Positions 1-6,161 of a stretch of 8,317 nucleotides of DNA are shown in pieces. The notes under the pieces were generated by a model. That model worked only from the letters and a program-made list of their open reading frames with translations. It was not told the DNA's origin and ran no database searches. The stretch is from Anaerolineales bacterium UBA3071 (GTDB taxonomy: Bacteria > Chloroflexota > Anaerolineae > UBA3071). The DNA is taken from NCBI GenBank assembly GCA_002366755.1, contig DFBV01000091.1, positions 6,228 to 14,544 of the forward strand, written 5' to 3'. Each line of letters starts with the position of its first letter. The stretch's first letter is position 1. The translations under genes and the position numbers were made by a program.

Positions 1-420
1 GATTCACGCGTTGTAGACACCCGCTCGGCTGGCGATGGCATCCGTAGGCGGCGAGAGTGCAAGCGTTGTGGCCAACGCTTCACCACCTACGAACAGGTTG
101 CCACCGCCCTTCACATCGTCAAAAGCGACGGCAGGCGAGAACCCTACGACCGCCAGAAGTTGCTCGACGGTATCCGGCTTGCCTGTGCCAAGCGCCCCAT
201 CGCCATGGCAGACATCGAACGGGTCGTTGATCAGGTCGAGGACCACGTGTTTGGCCTCGGCAAGGCCGAGGTGTCCACTGAGATCGTCGGGGGCAAGCTG
301 CTGGAGCTACTGAAGGAACTGGACGAGGTGGGTTACATCCGCTTCGCCACCGTCTACCTGGAATTGACCGATCTGGGGGCAGTCAAGGACGAGATTGACC
401 GGCTGCTGAAGGAGACCTAA
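1..420 (+). CDS. nrdR: Transcriptional repressor NrdR, 5'-truncated by the window edge
   Basis: NrdR is the nucleotide-sensing repressor of ribonucleotide reductase genes; it binds NrdR boxes in their promoters. Reading frame 1 is open from the first base and encodes 139 visible residues. The start codon and the first CxxC of the zinc ribbon lie before the window, probably about 10 residues upstream given the family length of about 150. Visible residues 15-31 carry the basic stretch RRRREC, the second zinc-ribbon pair CKRC (C20, C23) and the conserved FTTYE. An ATP-cone follows at about residues 34-125, with VKSDGRREPYDRQKLLDGI, a CAKRP motif and the hallmark YIRFATVY. The reductase gene starts 69 nt downstream with no promoter visible between them, so co-transcription is likely. 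The NrdR boxes would lie upstream and cannot be seen. An internal ATG at 205 is too far inside the domain to be the true start. Confidence 0.94.
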   Translation, partial: DSRVVDTRSAGDGIRRRRECKRCGQRFTTYEQVATALHIVKSDGRREPYDRQKLLDGIRLACAKRPIAMADIERVVDQVEDHVFGLGKAEVSTEIVGGKLLELLKELDEVGYIRFATVYLELTDLGAVKDEIDRLLKET

Positions 421-456
421 AGGGATGGAGGAGCTAGGGAGCAGGGATGGGTGTAG
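421..456 (+). repeat. Purine-rich heptad-like tract between nrdR and nrdJ
   Basis: The spacer reads as related 7-nt units: AGGGATG, one extra G, AGGAGCT, AGGGAGC, AGGGATG. The 8-mer AGGGATGG occurs at 421-428 and again at 443-450. The 7-nt period matches the clearer tracts further along, though the sequence differs. It is short and purine-rich, so chance is a real alternative. Confidence 0.35.
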
Positions 457-489
457 GAGACCTTTTCACAGGCAGGAGGGAAGAGCGCT

Positions 490-2922
490 GTGAGCGGCGG
501 TAGCAACACCACATCAGTCATCACATCCAAGGAACCACTACCGATCAGCGATCATGGCCTGACCATTCTCGAAAAACGCTACCTGCGCAAGGGAAGCTAT
601 GGCAGGCCGGTGGAAACGCCAGCGGAGATGTTTCGCCGCGTGGCGCGCACGGTGGCCGCTGTTGACGCTGACTACGGCAGGGATAGACTGATAACCGAAG
701 AGGCTTTCTGTCGCCTGATGACCAGTTTCCGTTTCCTGCCCAACTCCCCCACCTTCACGGGTGCGGGCACACCGCTTGGCCAGTTGGCCGCGTGTTTCGT
801 GCTTCCTGTCATGGATGACATGGGCAGGCAACCCGGCGGCATCTTCCAGACACTGCGAGACGCAGCGCTCATCCAGCAGACCGGCGGTGGTGTGGGCTTC
901 AGCTTCTCCAACCTGCGGCCCCAAGGTGATCGGGTTGCCTCCAGTGGAGGGATCGCCACCGGCCCTCTGGGCTTCCTCAAGGCGTACGACACAGCCTTCG
1001 GCGTCATCGCTCAAGGCGGTGTCCGTCGAGGCGCCTGCATGGCCGTGTTACGCGTGGATCATCCCGACATCGAAGCGTTCATCCACTGCAAGACGAACGA
1101 AGGCGCTATCAGTAACTTCAACACCTCGGTGGGCATCACTGATGACTTCATGCAGGCGGTGCAAGACAATGACGACTTTGATCTGATCAACCCGCGCGAC
1201 GGTAGCGTGTGGAAGACAGTGCGCGCGCGAGAGCTGTTCCGCCAGATCGCCCGACAAGCCCACCACAATGGTGAACCGGGCGTGCTCTTCCTCGATACCG
1301 TCAACCGCCACAATCCCGTGCCCCACCTCTATGTGATCGAAAGCAGCAACCCCTGTGGGGAGCAGCCGCTGGGACCTTACGAGAATTGCTGCCTGGGGTC
1401 CATCAATCTGGCCCAGCATGTGACCGGCGACAACGAAGTGGACTGGGAGAGGCTACGCGAGAGTGTGGAGCTGTCCGTCCACTTCCTGGACAACGTTGTG
1501 GACGCCAACAGTTACGTGCCTGCCGTACCGCAGCTCCGCGAAGCCGCACTGCGCTGCCGCCGCATCGGCCTGGGCATCATGGGTCTGGCGGACATGATGT
1601 ACCGCCTGGGCATCCGCTACGGCAGCGATGAGGGTCAAGAGTTCGCTGGTCAGGTCATGGAGTTCATCCGCTACCACAGCATGAAGGCCAGCATAGCGCT
1701 GGCGCGGGAGCGCGGCCCCTTCCCCACCATCAAGGGAAGTATCTACGATCCTGCCGATCTGCGCTGGCAGCCACCGCAGCCGCTCGTCCCCTTCAGTCGC
1801 GATTGGGGTCGCCCGCCGCTGAACTGGGAAGAAATCAGCGAGGGCATCAGGCAGCACGGCGTCCGCAACGTTGCCCAGACCACTGTAGCCCCCACGGGGA
1901 CCGTGGGCACGGTGGCCGGCTGCGAAGGCTACGGCTGCGAACCTGTGTTCGCCCTGGCCTACACCCGCACAGTGAAGGACAATGACCACGACCTGAGGCT
2001 AACCTACACCAGCCCACTGTTCGAAGAAGCTCTGCTGGAGGCAGGTCTGGATGAGGCCACACGGACAAGCATCTTGGAGCAGGTGAACGCCACCGGGAGC
2101 TGCCAGCATGTCGCCGAAGTGCCTGAGTCCATCCGGCGTGTCTTCGTTGTGGCTCAGGACATCACGCCCCAAGAGCACGTGCGCATGCAGGCTGCCCTGC
2201 AGGCCTTCGTGGATTCTAGCATCAGCAAAACGATTAATCATCCCGCCCAGGCCACAGTTGAGGATGTAGAAACTGCCTACATGCTGGCCTGGGAACTGGG
2301 CTGCAAGGGTCTGACAGTCTACGTCACCGGCTCTCGCCAGGAGGTTGTGTTGGAGACGCAAGAGACAGCCAGGACTCGCGGAGACGGAAGCCAGCAGCGC
2401 CAAGCTGTGTCACCAGCCCCCAGGAAACCGCGCCCCAGCAGGCTGCATGGATATACCTACCGCAAGGCCACACCGATAGGCGCCGCCTATCTCAACATCA
2501 ACGAGAACGGTGCAGGCCAGCCGTTCGAGGTGTTCCTCAACGTGGGCAAGGCGGGCTCCGATACGGCGGCGGTATCAGAGGCGCTGGGACGGCTGATGTC
2601 TCTGATTCTGCGGCTGCCTTCGACGTTGTCACCGCGAGCTCGCCTACAGCAGGTCATGGAGCAACTCGCGGGCATCGGCGGCGGGCGGCCTATGGGTTTC
2701 GGCGCTGACCGCGTGCGCTCTCTGCCCGATGCCGTAGCCCAGGTGCTGGCCGAGTATCTGGGCGAAGCCCTGTCCAATGGAGAGGGGCTGCAGGCTGAGC
2801 AGATGGCGCTGCCCATGGATACAGCACGGATCGGCGACCTCTGCCCTGAATGCGGCCAGGCCACCTTCATCGCCGTGGAAGGCTGCCGCAAGTGCTACGT
2901 GTGCGGATTCAGCGAGTGCTGA
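490..2922 (+). CDS. nrdJ: Adenosylcobalamin-dependent (class II) ribonucleotide reductase
   Basis: This enzyme reduces ribonucleotides to deoxyribonucleotides in the cytoplasm, using adenosylcobalamin to generate the thiyl radical, so it needs neither oxygen nor a second radical subunit. The protein has 810 residues. C102 (in QLAACFVLP) and C300 (in PYENCCLGS) fit the redox pair, and NPCGEQ at 287-292 holds the radical cysteine C289 and the glutamate E291. The C289-C300 spacing of 11 matches the Thermotoga-type enzyme. APTGTVGT begins at residue 467. A linker around 617-652 leads to a TSCPD domain (about 653-770, with NVGKAGSD). The C-terminus is a cysteine cluster (C785, C788, C799, C802, C805, C810) expected to bind zinc and relay electrons from thioredoxin. 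There is no N-terminal ATP-cone, so overall activity control probably falls to NrdR. The GTG start is preceded by AGGAGG at 474-479, 10 nt away. Confidence 0.95.
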   Translation: MSGGSNTTSVITSKEPLPISDHGLTILEKRYLRKGSYGRPVETPAEMFRRVARTVAAVDADYGRDRLITEEAFCRLMTSFRFLPNSPTFTGAGTPLGQLAACFVLPVMDDMGRQPGGIFQTLRDAALIQQTGGGVGFSFSNLRPQGDRVASSGGIATGPLGFLKAYDTAFGVIAQGGVRRGACMAVLRVDHPDIEAFIHCKTNEGAISNFNTSVGITDDFMQAVQDNDDFDLINPRDGSVWKTVRARELFRQIARQAHHNGEPGVLFLDTVNRHNPVPHLYVIESSNPCGEQPLGPYENCCLGSINLAQHVTGDNEVDWERLRESVELSVHFLDNVVDANSYVPAVPQLREAALRCRRIGLGIMGLADMMYRLGIRYGSDEGQEFAGQVMEFIRYHSMKASIALARERGPFPTIKGSIYDPADLRWQPPQPLVPFSRDWGRPPLNWEEISEGIRQHGVRNVAQTTVAPTGTVGTVAGCEGYGCEPVFALAYTRTVKDNDHDLRLTYTSPLFEEALLEAGLDEATRTSILEQVNATGSCQHVAEVPESIRRVFVVAQDITPQEHVRMQAALQAFVDSSISKTINHPAQATVEDVETAYMLAWELGCKGLTVYVTGSRQEVVLETQETARTRGDGSQQRQAVSPAPRKPRPSRLHGYTYRKATPIGAAYLNINENGAGQPFEVFLNVGKAGSDTAAVSEALGRLMSLILRLPSTLSPRARLQQVMEQLAGIGGGRPMGFGADRVRSLPDAVAQVLAEYLGEALSNGEGLQAEQMALPMDTARIGDLCPECGQATFIAVEGCRKCYVCGFSEC

Positions 2923-2937
2923 AATCGAGAAGGGAAT

Positions 2938-2966
2938 TTGCCAGACAGCCCCAAGTGTGATACACT
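2938..2966 (+). promoter_or_regulatory. Sigma70-like promoter of the toxin-antitoxin operon
   Basis: A -35 TTGCCA (2938-2943, 5/6 to consensus) is separated by exactly 17 nt from a -10 TACACT (2961-2966, 4/6). It begins 16 nt after the nrdJ stop and lies about 50 nt before the antitoxin ATG, so the pair has its own promoter. The -10 falls inside the palindrome at 2952-2968. Confidence 0.6.
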
Positions 2967-2968
2967 TG
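2952..2968. promoter_or_regulatory. Palindromic operator candidate for antitoxin autoregulation
   Basis: CAAGTGT-GAT-ACACTTG is a perfect inverted repeat with 7-bp arms and a 3-nt centre, covering the -10 element. Phd/YefM antitoxins, alone or with their toxin, repress their own promoter by binding such palindromes. No T-run follows, which argues against a terminator for nrdJ. Confidence 0.6.
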
Positions 2969-2970
2969 AG

Positions 2971-2996
2971 TTGCACGAATTGAACGATTAGTGCAA
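2971..2996. repeat. Second inverted repeat in the toxin-antitoxin leader
   Basis: TTGCAC (2971-2976) and GTGCAA (2991-2996) are 6-bp arms around 14 nt. An overlapping alternative pairs GAATTG (2977-2982) with CAATTC (2994-2999). It lies between the predicted transcription start and the ribosome binding site, so it could be a second operator half or an mRNA hairpin; the arms are short enough to be chance. Confidence 0.3.
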
Positions 2997-3018
2997 TTCA
3001 GGGGAGGGGAGAAAAGAG

Positions 3019-3315
3019 ATGACAATTGCAGTGGGTGCCGCTGAGGCAAGAACCCTTTTTGGTGAACTGATGGCCCGGGTGAGCTATGGCGGCGAGCGCG
3101 TCATTGTCAAGCGCCGGGGCAAACCTGCGGTGGCCATGATCAGCATTGAGGAACTACGCTGGCTTGAGGCATTGGAAGATGCCAGGGATGCCGAGCTCTT
3201 GCGCCTGGCGAAGGAAGCCAACAAGGATGGGGAGTACGTTGGCGTTGAAGAGTTGATCGCTGCATATGAGGAGCTAACAGGAGAACCGTGGATAGAGGGA
3301 GAGCCCGGTGCATAG
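3019..3315 (+). CDS. Type II antitoxin, Phd/YefM family
   Basis: This is the antitoxin partner of the RelE-type toxin that overlaps its 3' end. It should neutralise the toxin by direct binding and repress the shared promoter. The protein has 98 residues. The N-terminal 50 show the Phd/YefM DNA-binding fold pattern: an AEARTLFGELMARV helix, then GGERVIVKRRGKPAVAMISIEEL, the strand-turn-strand with the conserved GKP(A) and I(S)xEE motifs. The acidic, helical C-terminal half (about 50-98) is the expected toxin-wrapping tail and is a little longer than in many relatives. The ATG at 3019 is preceded by GGGGAGGGG at 3001-3009. The stop overlaps the toxin start by 8 nt, the usual arrangement for coupled translation. 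The exact subfamily cannot be settled by eye. Confidence 0.9.
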   Translation: MTIAVGAAEARTLFGELMARVSYGGERVIVKRRGKPAVAMISIEELRWLEALEDARDAELLRLAKEANKDGEYVGVEELIAAYEELTGEPWIEGEPGA

Positions 3316-3580
3316 ACTCTCCATCGCCAAGTCAGTCATCAAAGAACTGGATGGCTACCCCCTGAAAGTGCATAGACAGATCGTCAGAAGGATTCTCGCT
3401 CTGCAGTTCGACCCCCGTCCCCATGACAGCAAGAAGATTGCAGATGGCCGGCGGGTGAGCAGTGGCGAATATCGCATCTACTACGAAATCCTCGAGGACG
3501 AAAACCTCGTCTCAGTAGAGCTGGTGGGCAAGCGCGGCGATGACGAGGTATACAAGCGATTGAGCAGATTGAAACGATAA
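3308..3580 (+). CDS. Type II toxin, RelE/ParE family
   Basis: This 90-residue basic protein belongs to the RelE/ParE superfamily. RelE-type members cleave mRNA in the ribosome and ParE-type members poison gyrase. The opening helical hairpin is residues 5-35. The core signature is RRVSSGEYRIYYEI (48-61), containing the conserved G-x-YR-x-x-Y (G53, Y55, R56, Y59). A strand follows, then VGKRGDDEVYKRL (73-85) with basic residues K75 and R76 and Y82, resembling RelE's catalytic tail (…HRxxVY) more than ParE's, so ribosome-dependent mRNA cleavage is the likelier activity. The start is a GTG overlapping the antitoxin stop by 8 nt. A purine-rich AGGGAGAG (3296-3303) precedes it. No frameshift or loss of key residues is visible, so the toxin looks intact. 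Confidence 0.9.
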   Translation: MHRLSIAKSVIKELDGYPLKVHRQIVRRILALQFDPRPHDSKKIADGRRVSSGEYRIYYEILEDENLVSVELVGKRGDDEVYKRLSRLKR

Positions 3581-3618
3581 CCTCGCCCCCTCGCAGGTTC
3601 CCCCTGCTGCGTGGCCGC

Positions 3619-3647
3619 TTGGCGATTCGCCCGTCCGGTACTATAAT
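3619..3647 (+). promoter_or_regulatory. Strong sigma70-like promoter abutting the DUF218 start codon
   Basis: TTGGCG (3619-3624), a 17-nt spacer, then a perfect TATAAT (3642-3647). The ATG of the next gene is at 3654, only 6 nt after the -10, where transcription would be expected to start. No Shine-Dalgarno sequence lies between. This predicts a leaderless, or nearly leaderless, mRNA. Confidence 0.65.
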
Positions 3648-3653
3648 CCGTCT

Positions 3654-4313
3654 ATGAAACGCTTGCTCCGCATGCTCGCCCGCGGCCTGGGGCTGTTGAT
3701 CTTCATCGCCCTGCTTGGCTTCGGGCTGCTCTGCTGGCAGATTGATCGCTACGGGCGGCAAGATCGTCCCCAGCACGTTGATGCCATCGTCGTCCTGGGT
3801 GCACGGGTCACGCCACAAGGTGAACCCGACTCCGATCTCATCAGCCGCACCTACCACGGCGTGGACCTGTACGACGCCGGCTGGGCACCGCGGCTGGTCT
3901 GTACTGGCGGCTACGCCGGCGATCCGATGTCCGCCGCCGCCGTCGCCTGCCGCTTCGCCATCGGTCTGGGCGTGGCGCCGGAGGACACCTACCTGGCCGA
4001 GGGCTCGATGACCACGGCTGAGGATGCCCGCTCCACGGCGGATCTGATGCGTACCCACGGCTGGCGGAGCGTCACTCTCGTCAGCCATCCCCTGCACCTG
4101 TACCGCGCGCGCTGGTCCTTCCGCCGCGCCGGCCTGACCGTTCACACCAGCCCCACCACCACCGACACGAACAAGATCTTCCCTCTGTTGCGCCTGTGGT
4201 ACGTGGTGCGCGAAGCGGGAGCATTGGTGCTGACGGCGCTTGAGGACTGGGGCGTGATCCACGGATGGTTGCAAATACTGCAACGTTGGACGTATGAAAT
4301 TCGTAATTTGTAA
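3654..4313 (+). CDS. Membrane-anchored DUF218 (YdcF/SanA-like) protein
   Basis: The 219-residue protein begins with a basic N-terminus (MKRLLRMLAR) and one hydrophobic segment at about 11-29, predicting a single membrane anchor with the domain outside the cytoplasm. The DUF218 domain spans about 42-200: DAIVVLGARV (43-52), a central RTYHGVDLYDAGWAPRLVCTGG (65-86), EGSMTTAEDA (116-125) and TLVSHPLHLYRA (141-152). These match the conserved blocks of the YdcF/SanA/ElyC superfamily, whose best-known members act in cell-envelope integrity; the biochemical activity is uncertain. The gene appears to have its own promoter and no ribosome binding site. Its last codons (EIRNL, stop at 4311-4313) come from a palindromic heptad repeat, so the native C-terminus may have been replaced or extended when the repeat arrived. 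Confidence 0.9.
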   Translation: MKRLLRMLARGLGLLIFIALLGFGLLCWQIDRYGRQDRPQHVDAIVVLGARVTPQGEPDSDLISRTYHGVDLYDAGWAPRLVCTGGYAGDPMSAAAVACRFAIGLGVAPEDTYLAEGSMTTAEDARSTADLMRTHGWRSVTLVSHPLHLYRARWSFRRAGLTVHTSPTTTDTNKIFPLLRLWYVVREAGALVLTALEDWGVIHGWLQILQRWTYEIRNL

Positions 4314-4365
4314 TGCGTAATCCGTGGCCACGCATTACGCATTACGAATTACCCATCACGAATTC
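4302..4365. repeat. Palindromic heptad repeat between DUF218 and radical SAM genes
   Basis: Consecutive 7-nt units can be read without gaps: CGTAATT, TGTAATG, CGTAATC, CGTGGCC, then after a one-base slip CGCATTA, CGCATTA, CGAATTA, CCCATCA, CGAATTC. The left half (4303-4327) and the right half (4328-4352) are inverted copies, 23 of 25 positions complementary, with no spacer at the centre (TGG|CCA). The left arm contains the TAA stop of the DUF218 gene, and the right end sits 3 nt before the next ATG. No T-run follows, so it is not a classical terminator, but transcribed RNA could fold into a long hairpin. Confidence 0.85.
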
Positions 4366-4368
4366 TCT

Positions 4369-6108
4369 ATGAAATGGGAACAGATCGCCGAGGCCAAACG
4401 CATACTGGAGCGGGAAACCGGCACTATCTTCAAGGATTGGGGCGGCAAGCTGGCGGTCGCCCTGATCTACCCCAACACCTACTTCGTGGGCATGTCCAGC
4501 CTGGGTTTTCAGACTCTGTATCAGTTGTTCAACAGTCGCACCGACGTGGTCTGCGAAAGAGCTTTCTACCCGGGATCAGGTGCCAGAGATCAGGGATTGG
4601 AAATCATCTCGCTGGAATCACAGAGGCCGCTGACCGACTTCGGCCTTCTGGCCTTCACTGTGTCATACGAGTTGGACTACTTCCACGTGGTGGACATGCT
4701 GCGTCAGGCGGGCATCCCCCCGCTGGCCGAGCAGCGAGACACCACCTGGCCGCTCGTCATCGCCGGCGGGCCAGCCATCAGCGCCAACCCAGAGCCGCTG
4801 GCCCCTGTCTTCGACGCCATTGTCATCGGCGAAAGTGAAGAGGTCATCTCCCCGCTGGTGGAAGCGTGCCAGGAGACGCTGGGAGAGCGGGAAGCGACGC
4901 TGGAGGCGTGGGCGGCGATAGGAGGGATTTACGTCGGTCAAACTTCCAATCTTGAACTTCGAAGGGCGAAGTTCCAAGTTCCAAGTCCAAAGTTCAAAGA
5001 TTCGGACCCTGGAACTTCGAAACCTGAAACCTGCAACCTGGAGCGGATCAGGCGACAATGGGTGCCAGACCTATCACGCTACGCAACCCATTCTATGGTA
5101 CTGACACCCGACACAGAGTTCGGTGACCTGTACCTTATTGAGATCGCCCGCGGCTGCAGGCGGGGCTGCCGCTTCTGCCTGGCCGGATACCTCTATCGCC
5201 CACCGCGGGAGCGACCGCTGGACATGCTACTGGAACAGGCACAGGAAGGCCTGAGACACCGCCAGCGCATCGGTATGGTGAGTGCGGCCGTGTCCGACTA
5301 CAGCCGCATAGACGAGCTGGCGACGCGGCTGCGTTCCGTGGGAGCGCGGATTTCCGTCTCCTCGCTGCGTGCCGATAGCCTCACAAAGACGCTGGTGCAG
5401 GCGCTGTCCGAAAGCGGCACGCAGACATTGACCATCGCTCCAGAGGCTGGCTGCGAACGGCTGCGGCGGGTCATCAGCAAGACGCAGGACGAGCAATCGG
5501 TGGTGCAAGCAGTGGACTGGGCTGCCGCCTACCGCTTCCCCCAGCTCAAGCTCTACTTCATGATAGGCCATCCCAGCGAAACGGACGAGGATATGGACGC
5601 GCTGGTGGACCTGGTGCTGGAAGTGCGGCATCGCTTCCCCCGCCGCCTGACCATCAACCTGACCCCTTTCGTGCCCAAATCACACACGCCGTTCCAGTGG
5701 GCAGCGATGACGCCTGCGGTCACGCTGCAAGCCCGACAGGATTATGTCAAACAACGACTACGCGGCAGCAGGATCAGTGTGAAGGCCGACAGCCCCGCCT
5801 GGGCGGAGGTGCAAGGGGTGTTGTCCCGCGGCGACCGTCGTCTGGCGCAGGTATTGCTGAAAATGGAACGCGTGTCGCTGGCTGCCTGGCGGCGGGCGCT
5901 GGCGGAGTGTGGCCTGACGGCGGAGGAATTCCTCCGCCAACGCAGCCTGGACGAGCCACTCCCCTGGCAAGTGGTGGACAACGGCGTCAGCGGAGCGTTC
6001 CTGCGTCGAGAATGGCGGCTGAGCCAAGAGGAAAGGGCGGGATATGCGTGTCCGCCGGGAAACACTGCCTGTCAAGTTTGCGGAGTTTGCGAAGTGCGTG
6101 ATGCGTGA
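4369..6108 (+). CDS. Radical SAM protein with N-terminal B12-binding-like domain
   Basis: The 579-residue protein resembles the TIGR03960-type radical SAM family; its reaction is not established. Residues about 25-170 form a B12-binding-like domain (YPNTYFVGMSSLGFQTLY, VIAGGPAISANPEP, FDAIVIGESEEV) without the DxHxxG cobalamin-ligand motif. The radical SAM domain starts at about 248, with IEIARGCRRGCRFC giving the CxxxCxxC cluster ligands C263, C267 and C270, followed by SVSSLRAD, TIAPEAGCERLR and KLYFMIGHPSETDED. The C-terminus has a cysteine-rich CQVCGVC. No DUF2344 domain is fused at the end, unlike some relatives. I chose ATG 4369: the 15 extra codons back to GTG 4324 are purely repeat sequence. 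Neither start has a ribosome binding site. Residues 190-224 are encoded by a heptad tract in the interdomain linker, and the stop lies inside another repeat. Confidence 0.88.
   Translation: MKWEQIAEAKRILERETGTIFKDWGGKLAVALIYPNTYFVGMSSLGFQTLYQLFNSRTDVVCERAFYPGSGARDQGLEIISLESQRPLTDFGLLAFTVSYELDYFHVVDMLRQAGIPPLAEQRDTTWPLVIAGGPAISANPEPLAPVFDAIVIGESEEVISPLVEACQETLGEREATLEAWAAIGGIYVGQTSNLELRRAKFQVPSPKFKDSDPGTSKPETCNLERIRRQWVPDLSRYATHSMVLTPDTEFGDLYLIEIARGCRRGCRFCLAGYLYRPPRERPLDMLLEQAQEGLRHRQRIGMVSAAVSDYSRIDELATRLRSVGARISVSSLRADSLTKTLVQALSESGTQTLTIAPEAGCERLRRVISKTQDEQSVVQAVDWAAAYRFPQLKLYFMIGHPSETDEDMDALVDLVLEVRHRFPRRLTINLTPFVPKSHTPFQWAAMTPAVTLQARQDYVKQRLRGSRISVKADSPAWAEVQGVLSRGDRRLAQVLLKMERVSLAAWRRALAECGLTAEEFLRQRSLDEPLPWQVVDNGVSGAFLRREWRLSQEERAGYACPPGNTACQVCGVCEVRDA
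4936..5040 (+). repeat. In-frame heptad tract inside the radical SAM gene
   Basis: Fifteen phased 7-nt units run from GGTCAAA (4936) through CTTCCAA, TCTTGAA, CTTCGAA, GTTCCAA (twice, 4971-4984), GTTCAAA, to AAACCTG (twice, 5020-5033) and CAACCTG. That is 105 nt, exactly 35 codons, starting on a codon boundary (codon 190). An inverted repeat CGAAGTTCCA/TGGAACTTCG (4967-4976 and 5010-5019) lies within it, and GAACTTCGAA occurs directly at 4954 and 5012. The encoded peptide is hydrophilic (RRAKFQVPSPKFK and so on), lies between the B12-like and radical SAM domains, and does not look like conserved family sequence. The first unit is the least certain. Confidence 0.8.
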
Positions 6109-6149
6109 TGCGTGAATCACTCGTCACGTGTTCACGCATCACGAATGGG
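6094..6149. repeat. Heptad repeat spanning the radical SAM stop
   Basis: Eight phased units: GTGCGTG, ATGCGTG, ATGCGTG, AATCACT, CGTCACG, TGTTCAC, GCATCAC, GAATGGG. Perfect 13-bp inverted arms CGTGATGCGTGAA (6104-6116) and TTCACGCATCACG (6131-6143) flank a 14-nt loop that contains CACGTG. The TGA stop of the radical SAM gene (6106-6108) is inside the left arm, and the right end leads directly into the pgeF ribosome binding site. Confidence 0.8.
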
Positions 6150-6152
6150 AGG
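6147..6152 (+). promoter_or_regulatory. Ribosome binding site that decides the pgeF start
   Basis: GGGAGG lies 9 nt before an in-frame TTG at 6162. The only upstream alternatives, GTG 6105 and ATG 6108, fall inside the repeat and have no Shine-Dalgarno sequence. TTG 6162 is therefore the better start. Confidence 0.6.
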
Positions 6153-6161
6153 CCAGTCTCT

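Noticed and set aside
1453..1989. A 178-codon minus-strand frame inside nrdJ
   Set aside because: It lies wholly within a well-conserved part of the reductase and shows no domain or ribosome binding site of note.
2952..2968. The palindrome after nrdJ as a rho-independent terminator
   Set aside because: No T-run follows and it overlaps a plausible -10, so an operator fits better.
3593..3607. A possible terminator after the toxin gene (GCAGG/CCTGC)
   Set aside because: The stem is only 5 bp and no T-run follows.
3384..4331. A 315-codon open frame on the minus strand over the toxin and DUF218 genes
   Set aside because: It is antisense to two genes with clear family motifs, contains no recognisable domain, and is the kind of long frame expected opposite GC-rich coding sequence.
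4324..4368. An upstream GTG start adding 15 residues to the radical SAM protein
   Set aside because: The extra codons are only the right arm of the palindromic repeat, with no ribosome binding site; family-like sequence begins after ATG 4369.
4936..5040. The heptad tract as a CRISPR array
   Set aside because: The period is 7 nt with no longer repeats or unique spacers, and it is read through in frame.
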